A stretch of DNA of 64,000 nt from Caballeronia turbans. GTDB lineage: Bacteria; Pseudomonadota; Gammaproteobacteria; Burkholderiales; Burkholderiaceae. The notes beneath the pieces are model-generated. The model saw only the letters and a program-made list of their open reading frames with translations. It searched no databases and was not told the DNA's origin. The stretch is from positions 393,023-457,022 of the forward strand of contig FCOD02000003.1 of assembly GCA_001544655.2 (NCBI GenBank), read 5' to 3'. How positions within the stretch are numbered: position 1 is the first letter of the stretch; each line of letters opens with the position of its first letter. Of this stretch, positions 24,506 through 34,826 are shown in pieces. The position numbers and the translations under genes were made by a program.

Positions 24506-27070
24506 TTGAACCATTCCGTCAATAATCCGAACGATGTCGTGCTGCTCGCGCCGTTCACCGGTCCCGTCGTGCCGCTCGCCGACGTGCCGGACCCCGTATT
24601 CGCCGAGGGCATGTTCGGCGACGGCATCGGCATCGATCCGCTCGATAACGTGCTTGTTTCGCCCTGCGACGGCACGATCACGCATCTCGCGCGCACGCAT
24701 CACGCGGTGACGGTGCGCACGCAAGAGGGCGCGGAGATTCTCGTGCATATCGGCATCGACACGGTCGAGCTGAGCGGCAAGGGTTTCACGCCGAAGGTCG
24801 AGCAAGGCGCGACGGTGCGCGCGGGCGATCCGCTCATCGAATTCGATGCGGACTTCGTCGCGCAGCACGCGCCGAGCCTGGTCTCCGTGATTGCAGTCGC
24901 AAACGGCGATGCCTTCGACGTCATCGATCGCGCTGGCCGCGGCGTGCTGAAGGCGGGCTCCCGCATGCTGGTGTTGCGCGCAAAGCAAGGCGAGAAAGCC
25001 GAAACGGCACGCGCGGGGGCGGTCGTGCTGGAGGAAGCGCGCCGCAGCGTGACGCTGGCGCACGCGGGCGGTCTGCATGCGCGTCCGGCTGCCCGGGCGC
25101 GCGAAGCGGCGCGCGGTTTCGACGCGAAGGTCGAACTGCGCTACCAAGGCAGGAAGGCGCCGGTTGAAAGCGTCGTCGGTCTGCTCGGTCTCGGAGCGGG
25201 CGAGGGCGCGACCATCGAACTGGTTGCTATCGGCGGGCAGGCGCAGCAGGCGATCGAAGCGGTTGCCGCCGAATTGCTGCGCGCGGCGCAAGGCGAAGTC
25301 GAAGAGACGCCCGCGCGCGCGAAGTCGCCCGCGCCGGTCGCCAGGGCAGCCGGTGCAGGAGAGCCGCTGCCGCCGAACACGCTTGCCGGCGTGTGCGCGG
25401 CGCCGGGCATCGCGGTCGGCAAGCTCGTGCGCTGGGACGATCAGGAAATCGTGCCGCCCGAACAGGCGGGCGGCTCGTCGGCGGCGGAAAGCCGTGCGCT
25501 GGACAAAGCCATCGCCCAGGTCGATGCCGAACTCGGCGAAACGGTGCGCACCGCGTCGCAGCGCGGCGCAGTCGGCGAAGCGGGCATTTTCGCGGTGCAT
25601 CGCGTGCTGCTCGAAGATCCGACGCTCGTCGATGCCGCGCGCGATCTGATCAGCCTCGGCAAGAGCGCGGGCTTCGCGTGGCGCGAGGCGATCCGCGCGC
25701 AAATCGCGCTGCTTTCGAACGTGCAGGACGACCTGCTCGCGGAGCGTGCCGCCGATCTTCGTGATATCGAAAAGCGCGTGTTGCGCGCGCTCGGTCTGAA
25801 CAACACCGCGGCGCCCGAACTGCCCGAAGAGACCGTGCTCGCGGCCGCGGAATTCACGCCGTCCGATCTGTCTTCGATCGACCGCACGCGCGTCACCGCG
25901 CTCGTCATGGCGCGCGGCGGCGCAACCTCCCACGCGGCGATCATCGCGCGGCAGATCGGCATTCCGGCGCTCGTCGCCATCGGCGATGCGCTGCACGCGA
26001 TTCCCGAAGGCACGCAAGTGGTCGTGGATGCATCGGCGGGACGGATCGAGCATGCGCCGACCGCGCTCGACGTCGAACGCGCGCGCAACGAACGCGAACG
26101 GCTCGCGGGCGTGCGCGAGGCGAATCGCAAGCTTTCGCGGCAAACCGCATCGACGAAGGATGGCAGGCATATCGAAATCGCCGCGAATATCGCGACGCTC
26201 GACGACGCGAAGGCCGCCGTCGAAAACGGCGCGGATGCGGTCGGCCTGTTGCGCACCGAACTGCTGTTCATCCATCGCCAGTCGGCGCCGACGGTCGCGG
26301 AGCACGCGCAGAGCTATCAGGGCATCGTCGATGCGCTGCAGGGCCGCACCGCGATCATCCGCACGCTCGATGTCGGCGCGGACAAGGAAGTCGACTATCT
26401 GACGCTGCCGCCCGAAGAAAATCCGGCGCTCGGTCTGCGCGGCATCCGCCTCGCGCAGGTGCGCCCCGATCTGCTCGACGACCAGTTGCGCGGCCTGCTC
26501 GCCGTGAAACCGCTCGGCACCGTGCGCATCCTTTTGCCGATGGTGACGGATGCGGGCGAGTTGCAGCGCTTGCGTGCGCGCATCGACGAACTGTCGCGCG
26601 AAGCGGGCCGAACCGAGCCGATCGAAGTGGGCGTGATGATCGAAGTGCCGTCGGCGGCGCTGCTCGCGGATCAACTCGCGAAACACGCGGATTTCCTCTC
26701 GATCGGCACCAACGATCTCACGCAGTACACGCTCGCGATGGACCGCTGCCAGCCCGATCTCGCCGCGCAGTCCGATGGCCTGCATCCCGCTGTGCTGCGC
26801 CTCATCAAGGCGACGGTGCAAGGCGCGGAAAAGCACGGCAAATGGGTCGGCGTGTGCGGCGCGCTCGGCGGCGATCCGGTCGCGGCGCCCTTGCTCGTCG
26901 GCCTCGGCGTGACCGAGTTGTCGGTCGATCCGGGGTCCGTGCCCGGCATCAAGGCGCGCGTGCGCAATCTCGATTACCAACTGTGCCGCCAGCGCGCCGA
27001 GGACTGCCTCGCGCTCGAATCGGCGCAGGCAGTAAGAGCGGCAAGCCGCGAAATCTGGCCGCAGGACTGA
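24506..27070 (+). CDS. PTS multiphosphoryl fusion protein IIA-HPr-enzyme I
   Basis: An 854-residue cytoplasmic fusion of three PTS proteins. The Glc-type IIA domain has its phospho-histidine in ILVHIGIDT (residue 81), the HPr domain in GGLHARPA (191), and enzyme I in GGATSHAAI (476). It takes phosphate from PEP and passes it through HPr and IIA to NagE. The HPr part also keeps a serine 31 residues after its histidine, like Ser46 of regulatory HPr. The TTG at 24506 is preferred because GAGGAG lies six bases upstream; the ATG at 24482 lacks a site. Length and layout match nag-linked PtsP/NagF proteins. Confidence 0.93.
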   Translation: MNHSVNNPNDVVLLAPFTGPVVPLADVPDPVFAEGMFGDGIGIDPLDNVLVSPCDGTITHLARTHHAVTVRTQEGAEILVHIGIDTVELSGKGFTPKVEQGATVRAGDPLIEFDADFVAQHAPSLVSVIAVANGDAFDVIDRAGRGVLKAGSRMLVLRAKQGEKAETARAGAVVLEEARRSVTLAHAGGLHARPAARAREAARGFDAKVELRYQGRKAPVESVVGLLGLGAGEGATIELVAIGGQAQQAIEAVAAELLRAAQGEVEETPARAKSPAPVARAAGAGEPLPPNTLAGVCAAPGIAVGKLVRWDDQEIVPPEQAGGSSAAESRALDKAIAQVDAELGETVRTASQRGAVGEAGIFAVHRVLLEDPTLVDAARDLISLGKSAGFAWREAIRAQIALLSNVQDDLLAERAADLRDIEKRVLRALGLNNTAAPELPEETVLAAAEFTPSDLSSIDRTRVTALVMARGGATSHAAIIARQIGIPALVAIGDALHAIPEGTQVVVDASAGRIEHAPTALDVERARNERERLAGVREANRKLSRQTASTKDGRHIEIAANIATLDDAKAAVENGADAVGLLRTELLFIHRQSAPTVAEHAQSYQGIVDALQGRTAIIRTLDVGADKEVDYLTLPPEENPALGLRGIRLAQVRPDLLDDQLRGLLAVKPLGTVRILLPMVTDAGELQRLRARIDELSREAGRTEPIEVGVMIEVPSAALLADQLAKHADFLSIGTNDLTQYTLAMDRCQPDLAAQSDGLHPAVLRLIKATVQGAEKHGKWVGVCGALGGDPVAAPLLVGLGVTELSVDPGSVPGIKARVRNLDYQLCRQRAEDCLALESAQAVRAASREIWPQD

Positions 27071-27208
27071 ACGTCCGATTCGTCGACCAGAGCTGGCGCC
27101 TCGGCGCCCGCCCTGGTCCCGTTCGAAGCCACAGACGGATTCGCGGATCCTTCAATCCCAGCAATCCCCGAAGCAGTAACGACAAGACTTATATTTTTGG
27201 AGAATCCG

Positions 27209-28999
<1,791 letters not shown>

Positions 29000-29025
29000 T
29001 GCAGTAGACCATGCTTGAAAGCGGG

Positions 29026-29053
29026 CGGCACCCTCTGGGTGCCGTTTGCTTTT
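29026..29053 (+). terminator. Terminator of the nag operon
   Basis: CGGCACCC at 29026-29033 pairs with GGGTGCCG at 29037-29044 across a three-base loop and is followed by TTTGCTTTT. It lies 27 bases after the nagE stop. Confidence 0.85.
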
Positions 29054-29065
29054 CGCGCAAGGTCA

Positions 29066-29101
29066 AAGAAAAAGCCCGCCGTCTCATCGACGGCGGGCTT
29101 T
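29066..29101 (-). terminator. Terminator of rpoH
   Basis: A perfect 13-bp stem (29071-29083 with 29089-29101, five-base loop) followed on the minus strand by a T-rich run (complement of the A-rich bases just before 29071). It lies 29 bases past the rpoH stop. On the plus strand it is followed by GCAATTTTTG, so it can also back up the nag terminator. Confidence 0.9.
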
Positions 29102-29129
29102 GCAATTTTTGTTACGACACAGTCAGGTG

Positions 29130-30071
29130 TTACGCGAAGTCGTGCAGCGCCGAGCGCATCTTCTTCATTGCGCTCGCCTCGATCTGGCGAATACGCTCCG
29201 CCGATACGCCGAACTCGTCCGCCAGTTCATGCAGCGTTTTGCCGCCCGAACCGTCGTCCTGCACGTCGAGCCAGCGCGCCGTGATGATGCGGCGGCTGCG
29301 CTCATCCAGCGATTCGAGCGCTTCGGCAAGGCCGTCGCTTTGCAGCTTGTCGAACTGGCGCGCTGCAATGACGTTAGTCGGCTCGTTGTGCGAGTCCGCC
29401 AGATAGGCGATGGGCGCGAACGCTTCCTCGCCGTCCTCGACCTGCCCTTCGAGGGCGATATCGCCGCCCGACAAGCGGGTTTCCATCTCCGCCACTTCCT
29501 CGCGCTTCACCTTCAACTCGTTGGCGAGACCGTCGATCTCGTCCGGCGTGAACGCCGAATGGCTGGTCTTGTGACTGCGCAGGTTAAAGAACAGCTTGCG
29601 CTGCGCCTTCGTCGTTGCGACCTTCACCATGCGCCAGTTGCGCAGGATGTACTCGTGAATCTCGGCCTTGATCCAGTGCATTGCATACGACACCAGGCGC
29701 ACGTTTTGCTCGGGGTCGAAGCGCTTCACGGCTTTCATCAGACCGATGTTGCCTTCTTGGATCAGATCCGCGTGCGGCAGTCCGTAACCGAGATAGTTAC
29801 GGGCGATCGACACGACGAGGCGCAGGTGCGAAAGCACAAGCTGACGCGCGGCGTTCAGGTTGCCCTGCTCGCGGAACTCGGTGGCGTACTGACGTTCCTC
29901 TGCCGGCGAAAGCATCGGAATACGGTTCACTGCTTGTATGTATGAATCGATGTTGCCGATCTGGCCGGTCAGCATCGACGACTGTGCGTACGTCAGCGCG
30001 CCTGCCGAAGATGCCTTGGCAGGTGCCGAGTTCACAACATTCGGTAGGGTCATCGCATTGGTCACGCTCAT
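29130..30071 (-). CDS. rpoH: RNA polymerase heat-shock sigma factor RpoH
   Basis: A 313-residue sigma-32. Region 2 is recognisable (NLGLVVSIAR-like LRLVVSIARNYLGYG, DLIQEGNIGLMKAVKRFDP, YAMHWIKAEIHEYI), followed by the RpoH box QRKLFFNLR that is specific to sigma-32, and region 4 with LHELADEFGVSAERIRQIE. It directs RNA polymerase to heat-shock promoters. A consensus CIRCE operator lies 58 bases upstream (30129-30155), so transcription is probably under HrcA repression as well as the usual post-translational controls. Confidence 0.97.
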   Translation of the reverse strand: MSVTNAMTLPNVVNSAPAKASSAGALTYAQSSMLTGQIGNIDSYIQAVNRIPMLSPAEERQYATEFREQGNLNAARQLVLSHLRLVVSIARNYLGYGLPHADLIQEGNIGLMKAVKRFDPEQNVRLVSYAMHWIKAEIHEYILRNWRMVKVATTKAQRKLFFNLRSHKTSHSAFTPDEIDGLANELKVKREEVAEMETRLSGGDIALEGQVEDGEEAFAPIAYLADSHNEPTNVIAARQFDKLQSDGLAEALESLDERSRRIITARWLDVQDDGSGGKTLHELADEFGVSAERIRQIEASAMKKMRSALHDFA

Positions 30072-30128
30072 AAGCTCCTTATCAACAATTCATTCGCCGC
30101 TTAACAGCAGCGGAAGTCAGACATGATA

Positions 30129-30155
30129 TTAGCACTCCGGTTCAACGAGTGCTAA
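30129..30155 (-). promoter_or_regulatory. CIRCE operator (HrcA site) upstream of rpoH
   Basis: TTAGCACTC (30129-30137), nine spacer bases and GAGTGCTAA (30147-30155) form the CIRCE element exactly as defined for HrcA repressors. It ends 58 bases before the rpoH start codon. A TTAGCA/TAATAT pair overlapping it could be the promoter, which would let HrcA block RNA polymerase directly. The remaining bases up to 30425 (about 270) contain no supported gene. Confidence 0.93.
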
Positions 30156-30425
30156 GTGTTAGAGGAGAGGGGAATGTGAGAGTTCCCACAAATACTATCG
30201 AATTTGCGGGATCAATAGGACAGTCCGTTGCATCACAAACGGAAGAATCTACCGATACACGGCATGCGTCGAATTCTTTACCGCTTTTGCGCGCTGGGGC
30301 GAAAGAAAATTCAACAAACCGGGTGGCCGGCTGCGTTTCCTGCAAGTACTGAAAAAGGTCACTAGAATTCGGCGAGACGATGCTCTTCGTGAAACACGCC
30401 CGTCATCCGAGAACATGGGGTGCTC

Positions 30426-30992
30426 ATGCATAAAAACAAGAGTTCGTGGCATCGCACGCTTTTCCGCGTGGCGATCTGCACGGCGTTCGGCCTGGCGTCG
30501 GCGGCAGCGCATGCCGATCGATTCGGCCTTCAGATTGCAGGCGGCGTCGCCGATCGCGACATCAAGAAAGCCGACCTCGGCGTGGCCTGGGATCCTGGCC
30601 TCACGTGGTGGGAGATCGGCGGGTTCCACTTCACGCTCATCGGCGAAGGTCACGTGTCCTACTGGCACACGACCGAGGACAATGCCGTCCACCCGAACAT
30701 CTGGGAATTCGGCATTACGCCGGTCGTGCGCTTCGTAAAAAGCTCCGGCTATTTCCGGCCGTTCATCGAGGCGGGCGTCGGCGTGCGGCTGCTTTCGCAT
30801 ACGCGCATCACGGAGGATTTCTCCGTCGCGACGGCGTTCCAGTTCGCCGACATGGTGGGCGTCGGCATGATCTTCGGCGCGAAGCAGAACTATCAGGCGG
30901 GCTTTCGCTTCCAGCATCTGTCGAACGGCGGTATCAAAGAGCCGAATCCTGGTATAAATTTCAGCCAGCTATATCTGCAATACAACTTCTGA
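30426..30992 (+). CDS. pagL: Lipid A 3-O-deacylase PagL / acyloxyacyl hydrolase
   Basis: A 188-residue outer-membrane beta-barrel enzyme that removes the 3-O-acyl chain of lipid A. A signal peptide ends near AAAHA. The catalytic segment FQHLSNGGIKEPNPGIN near the C-terminus holds the His-Ser pair and the conserved asparagines, and the protein ends in an aromatic residue (YLQYNF), as required for barrel assembly. Length matches PagL. A GTG at 30420 is an alternative start. It is divergent from rpoH. Confidence 0.9.
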   Translation: MHKNKSSWHRTLFRVAICTAFGLASAAAHADRFGLQIAGGVADRDIKKADLGVAWDPGLTWWEIGGFHFTLIGEGHVSYWHTTEDNAVHPNIWEFGITPVVRFVKSSGYFRPFIEAGVGVRLLSHTRITEDFSVATAFQFADMVGVGMIFGAKQNYQAGFRFQHLSNGGIKEPNPGINFSQLYLQYNF

Positions 30993-31037
30993 CGAGGCGC
31001 CGGTGCATCGGTTCCTCGACACAAGGGGACTCGACAG

Positions 31038-31421
31038 ATGCCGGCAAAAACCATTGAGGCCATTCGCGGCCTCGAGCGCGACCGCTTCCGTGCGATGGTC
31101 GACGGCGACGGCCCGGCGCTGGACGCGCTGCTGGCCGAAAACGTCAGCTACGTCCATACGAACGGCAAGCGGGAGACGAAGCGCCAGTTCATCGACGCGA
31201 TCACCGCAGGTCGCCGCCGTTACCGGCAGATCGAGATTCAGTCGCAGGACGTGCTGCCCGCCGGCCGCGATACGTGCCTCGTCTCGGGCCGCGCGCTGGT
31301 CGAGATGGAATCGAAGAACGGCGCGCTGCTATTTCCGATCGCCTATACCGCCGTCCACGTGCAGACCGAGGGCCAATGGCAACTGCTCGCGCTGCAGGCG
31401 ACGCGCGTGGCACTCGAATAG
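31038..31421 (+). CDS. NTF2-like (DUF4440/SnoaL type) protein
   Basis: A 127-residue protein of the NTF2 cone fold. It starts with a long helix (IEAIRGLERDRFRAMVDGD) followed by ALDALLAENVSYVHTNGKRE and ends in a beta-rich half, the standard DUF4440 layout. Such proteins are small enzymes or binding proteins of varied function; nothing here fixes the ligand. It lies 45 bases after pagL and converges on leuA with a 16-base gap. Confidence 0.8.
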   Translation: MPAKTIEAIRGLERDRFRAMVDGDGPALDALLAENVSYVHTNGKRETKRQFIDAITAGRRRYRQIEIQSQDVLPAGRDTCLVSGRALVEMESKNGALLFPIAYTAVHVQTEGQWQLLALQATRVALE

Positions 31422-31437
31422 CCACGCGCGCCGTTCG

Positions 31438-33090
31438 TCAGGCTTCTACGGCTTCGTCCTGCCGCACATTCTCTGCGACGCGCCCGGAGCGGTTCACTGC
31501 GCTCACGACCGCATCGGCGACTGCGAGCGCCGGATTCGCATGTACGGCGACGCCGAAGCGCGTCTGGCCCTCGCCGACGCGGCAGCCGACGAACGCCGCC
31601 GTGTCGCCGCTCGCCGTCACGGCCGTCTCGAACCAGTTCACGTTCGCGTCCACGCCGAGCGCTGCGGCGACCGTCTGCGCGTAGGCATCGCCGCTCATCG
31701 TGCTCGCCGGCGGTGCAACCGTGACGCGCTTTCCGAACACCGACAACGTCGATACATCGACCCGCGAAACCGGCCCGCCGGCATCGAAATATTCGCGCTT
31801 GAAGAGCTCGCAGATCGCGTCGCCGCCGATTTCGGCGCCGGATGCATCGGTGATCTGCTGCACGGCGTGGCTGAACTCGATCTGCACGCGGCGCGGCGGC
31901 GTGAAGCCGAGCCCGCGTTCGAGCAGAAAAGTCGAGCCGCCCTTGCCGGACTGGCTGTTCACGCGAATCACGGCATCGTAGCTGCGGCCGAGATCGGCGG
32001 GATCGATCGGCAAATAGGGCACTTCCCACATCGTGCCTGGCACGCGCTGCGCGAGACCCTTGCGGATCGCGTCCTGATGCGAACCCGAAAATGCGGTGAA
32101 CACGAGGTCGCCCGCATACGGATGACGCGGATGCACCGGAATCTGGTTGCAGCGCTCGACGACGCGGCGCACGGCGTCGATATCGGAGAAATCGAGCCCC
32201 GGGTCGATGCCCTGCGTGTAGAGATTCATCGCGAGCGTGACGAGATCGACATTGCCGGTGCGCTCGCCATTGCCGAAAAGACATCCTTCGATGCGGTCCG
32301 CGCCCGCGAGCACCGCCATTTCCGCCGCGGCGACCGCCGTGCCGCGATCGTTATGCGGATGCACTGACAGCACGATGCTGTCGCGAAAGCCCATGTTGCG
32401 GTCCATCCACTCGACCTGATCGGCGAACACGTTGGGCATCGCGGCTTCGACCGTCGCGGGCAGGTTCACGATCATCTTGTGATCGGGCGTCGGACGCCAC
32501 ATTTGCGCGACCGCGTCGCACACTTCCCGCGCGAACGGCAACTCCGTCATGCTGAAGGTCTCGGGCGAGTATTGATAGATCCAGTGCGTTTGAGGCCGCG
32601 CGGCCGCGCATTCCTTGATGAGGCGCGTGCCTTCGACGGCGAGCGCCTTCACTTCGTCCTTCGACTGATTGAACACGATCTTGCGGAACGACGGCGCGAT
32701 CGCGTTATAGAGATGCACGATCACCTTGCTCGCGCCCTCGACCGCTTCGAACGTGCGCTCGATCAGCTCGCGGCGCGACTGCACGAGCACTTCGATGGTC
32801 ACGTCATCCGGAATGCGCTTTTCGTCGATCAACTTGCGCACGAAATCGAAATCGGTCTGCGACGCCGACGGGAATCCCACCTCGATTTCCTTGAACCCGA
32901 TTTTCACCAGCATCTCGAAGAACTCGAGCTTCGCAGCAATGCTCATCGGTTCGATGAGCGACTGGTTGCCATCGCGCAGATCGGTGCTCATCCAGATGGG
33001 CGCCTTCTCGATCGTGCGGGTCGGCCAGCGACGGCCATTCAGACGGACTTGCGGAAACGGGCGGTATTTCTCGGCGGGGTTCGGCATCAT
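31438..33090 (-). CDS. leuA: 2-Isopropylmalate synthase
   Basis: A 550-residue enzyme that condenses acetyl-CoA with 2-oxoisovalerate, the first step of leucine synthesis. It is the long LeuA type: the HMGL-like barrel (about 30-310) begins with [11 protein letters not shown] and contains [10 protein letters not shown] for metal binding; the C-terminal regulatory domain (about 430-550) should bind leucine for feedback inhibition. The ATG pair at 33090/33087 gives two possible starts. A 415-base leader separates it from ybiB and contains a candidate leucine attenuator. Confidence 0.95.
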   Translation of the reverse strand: MMPNPAEKYRPFPQVRLNGRRWPTRTIEKAPIWMSTDLRDGNQSLIEPMSIAAKLEFFEMLVKIGFKEIEVGFPSASQTDFDFVRKLIDEKRIPDDVTIEVLVQSRRELIERTFEAVEGASKVIVHLYNAIAPSFRKIVFNQSKDEVKALAVEGTRLIKECAAARPQTHWIYQYSPETFSMTELPFAREVCDAVAQMWRPTPDHKMIVNLPATVEAAMPNVFADQVEWMDRNMGFRDSIVLSVHPHNDRGTAVAAAEMAVLAGADRIEGCLFGNGERTGNVDLVTLAMNLYTQGIDPGLDFSDIDAVRRVVERCNQIPVHPRHPYAGDLVFTAFSGSHQDAIRKGLAQRVPGTMWEVPYLPIDPADLGRSYDAVIRVNSQSGKGGSTFLLERGLGFTPPRRVQIEFSHAVQQITDASGAEIGGDAICELFKREYFDAGGPVSRVDVSTLSVFGKRVTVAPPASTMSGDAYAQTVAAALGVDANVNWFETAVTASGDTAAFVGCRVGEGQTRFGVAVHANPALAVADAVVSAVNRSGRVAENVRQDEAVEA

Positions 33091-33394
33091 GATCGTCGAT
33101 CTCTCTTCGGACAGTTTGCGTAGCGCCTGCGAGAGAGGCCGTGTCCGGCGGCTGGCCGGGCGTGGCGGGATGCACGTGAGACGGAGCGGCGCGCGCGTGT
33201 CCCGGAATCACCAGCGACGGTGACGCCTGTGACCAACGTGAACGTGCGCGGAGCAACGTGCATTTGACCCTCGCGTTTCCGTTTCGCGGGATGCGCGAAC
33301 GAAAAGCTGACGACTACAGGTGGTAAGAAAAGGAACTACTGGGACTTCTGGCAGGACCGGGCGCCTTGCGACGCGCGGCGCTACATCTGGCGAC
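33091..33394 (-). promoter_or_regulatory. leuA leader region downstream of the leader peptide
   Basis: Reading toward leuA, the region starts with a 14-bp hairpin (33379-33411 with one G-U and one mismatch) that begins inside the leader ORF, then a smaller GCGCC/GGCGC hairpin (about 33362-33381) and, about 30 bases on, the T-rich run CCTTTTCTT. I do not see a textbook terminator stem directly next to that run. No gene is supported in this 304-base stretch. Mutually exclusive folding is likely but needs calculation. Confidence 0.5.
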
Positions 33395-33472
33395 TTACGC
33401 TAGACGTAGCGATAGGGGCCGCGCTAGGCGGCCCGGAATAATTCGGAGGGAGGCGGGCTGGGTGAAACTCAT
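33395..33472 (-). CDS. Candidate leucine leader peptide (leuL-like)
   Basis: A 25-codon ORF in the leuA leader starts MSFTQPASL and ends in SLRLA. Five of its codons are leucine, and four of them, within the last ten codons, are CTA, which is rare in a genome this GC-rich. The stop codon lies in the loop of the hairpin at 33379-33411, so a ribosome stalled on the CTA codons would prevent that stem forming. This is the design of classical leucine attenuators. The start codon is almost at the predicted transcription start, so it may be translated without a leader. No ribosome-binding site is visible. Confidence 0.7.
   Translation of the reverse strand: MSFTQPASLRIIPGRLARPLSLRLA
33416..33434 (-). 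repeat. Hairpin within the leuA leader peptide ORF
   Basis: A perfect 7-bp inverted repeat (GGGCCGC at 33416-33422, complement at 33428-33434) lies in the middle of the leader ORF, upstream of the larger hairpin. It could act as the first, pausing hairpin of an attenuator. Confidence 0.5.
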
Positions 33473-33481
33473 GTAGTCGAC

Positions 33482-33509
33482 TTTAAACCACCGTTGAATA
33501 GCGTGTCAA
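33482..33509 (-). promoter_or_regulatory. Promoter of the leuA leader
   Basis: On the minus strand a perfect -35 TTGACA (33504-33509) is followed after 16 bases by TTTAAA (33482-33487), a 4/6 match to the -10. It overlaps the stop codon of ybiB. Transcription would start near 33474-33475, two or three bases before the leader peptide ATG. Confidence 0.7.
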
Positions 33510-34498
33510 ATGGGATTTGCCTGACCGACAGCTGGTTTACGCACCACATTGGCAATCACTTCGACCTGGCGCGTGACCGCGGGCGGCACCGGCACGTCGC
33601 CGCGCAGCACGCATTCGATCCACCGCGCGGTGGTCGCTGCGTCGAGGGTGTCGGGCAGGTCGACCGGAGGCGTGTGCGGCTGAGAGTGCTCGGGCGTGAT
33701 CAGCGTCTCGACGTGGCCGTCGTGGAACCAGTCGACCTGCACCTGGCGGCGCGTGTCCGCGACGGCTTCGCCTTCGGTGCCGCGCGCGAGCAGTGCGCCG
33801 CCCGCCGCCGCGTCCGGGTGCTCGGTGAAAAGTCCGGTGAGGCTCTCGCGATACTCGGGATGCGTGTAGTTGACGAGCCTCAGGCCCGGCTCGGCGAAGG
33901 GCTGAAGGATCTTCACGAGCGTGTGCGTCGAATTGCGCACGCCCATGCGGCGTCTCAGCGCCAGCAGCCGCGCGAGCTTGGGCGCGAGCACGGCGATCGG
34001 CGCGAATGCGAGACGGCGCGACGCGAGGCTGTCTTCGATTTCATCGTGTGAAGCCGCGTGCGCGATACCCAGTTCGGCGAAAATCGCGGCGCTCGTGACG
34101 CGGCCCGGATCGTCGGTGACACCGTGCACCAGCACCGGCACGCCTTCGCGCGCAAGCAAGAGCGACAACAGCGGCACGAGATTCGGCGTCTTGCGTGCGC
34201 CGTTGTAGCTCGGAATCGACACGGGCCGCGCGTGCTCTCGTCCATCCTGGACATGCAGCGGCTCGAACGAGCGATGCGCGGCGGATAGCATGGCGGCGAG
34301 CTCGGCGGCAGTTTCGCCCTTGACGCGATAGGCGAGCAGTACCGCGCCGAGTTCGAGTTCAGAGACGCGATCCTCGAGTATCGCTTCGTAGAGCGCATAG
34401 GTGTCGTCGTGCGAGAGGGCGCGCGCGCCGTTCGGCCCGCGGCCGATTTCCTTGATATAACGCGCGCAGTTGAAAGCGGGGGGAGCGGAGTCGGTCAT
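33506..34498 (-). CDS. ybiB: YbiB family protein, TrpD2-like
   Basis: A 330-residue relative of anthranilate phosphoribosyltransferase. The helical N-terminal domain (YIKEIGRGPNGARALSHDD) and the central VPVLVHGVTDDPGRV region keep the TrpD fold, but the classic PRPP glycine motif is altered, as in TrpD2/YbiB proteins. YbiB of E. coli binds DNA and RNA without sequence preference and was linked to the LexA/SOS response; the role here is inferred. Its 3' end carries the leuA leader promoter. Confidence 0.88.
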   Translation of the reverse strand: MTDSAPPAFNCARYIKEIGRGPNGARALSHDDTYALYEAILEDRVSELELGAVLLAYRVKGETAAELAAMLSAAHRSFEPLHVQDGREHARPVSIPSYNGARKTPNLVPLLSLLLAREGVPVLVHGVTDDPGRVTSAAIFAELGIAHAASHDEIEDSLASRRLAFAPIAVLAPKLARLLALRRRMGVRNSTHTLVKILQPFAEPGLRLVNYTHPEYRESLTGLFTEHPDAAAGGALLARGTEGEAVADTRRQVQVDWFHDGHVETLITPEHSQPHTPPVDLPDTLDAATTARWIECVLRGDVPVPPAVTRQVEVIANVVRKPAVGQANPI

Positions 34499-34826
34499 CG
34501 GAAAGTTGGGGCGGATCGGGTGCTCGATTTCGTACAGCGAGCGATGCCGTCGCGCGTTTTAAGGTGCAAGAAGATTATTGAGTACCGTATTTGACGAGCG
34601 CTGGCAAGCTGCACCGAGCGGGCGTCTCGCGCCAGGTGTGTCCGATGCTTACGAATGACGGCGCTTTCGTCGACCCGCCGATGGCTCGTCGAAAGCTCGC
34701 AAAGCCGCGCCCGACAAGCTCCGCCACGATTTGCGCGCGCACGTTAAACTTCCTTTTCTCGCCGGCCGTCCGCGCTGGCGCGTTCGCCCATGAATCTGCA
34801 CATCAAAACAGCAACAGGAGAGCGGG
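34499..34826. other. 328-base intergenic region ybiB / FAH gene
   Basis: This is the divergent spacer between ybiB (minus) and the FAH-family gene (plus). I see no supported ORF, no tRNA, and no consensus promoter, only a good ribosome-binding site (ACAGGAGAG) ahead of the FAH gene. TTGACG near 34591 lacks a matching -10. Confidence 0.5.

Noticed and set aside
24500-26980. 826-residue open frame opposite the PTS fusion gene
   Set aside because: It is antisense to a gene with three intact active sites; its composition is that of a shadow frame.
30142-30345. 67-residue minus-strand frame upstream of rpoH
   Set aside because: It covers part of the CIRCE operator, has no ribosome-binding site and no similarity; regulatory DNA is the better reading.
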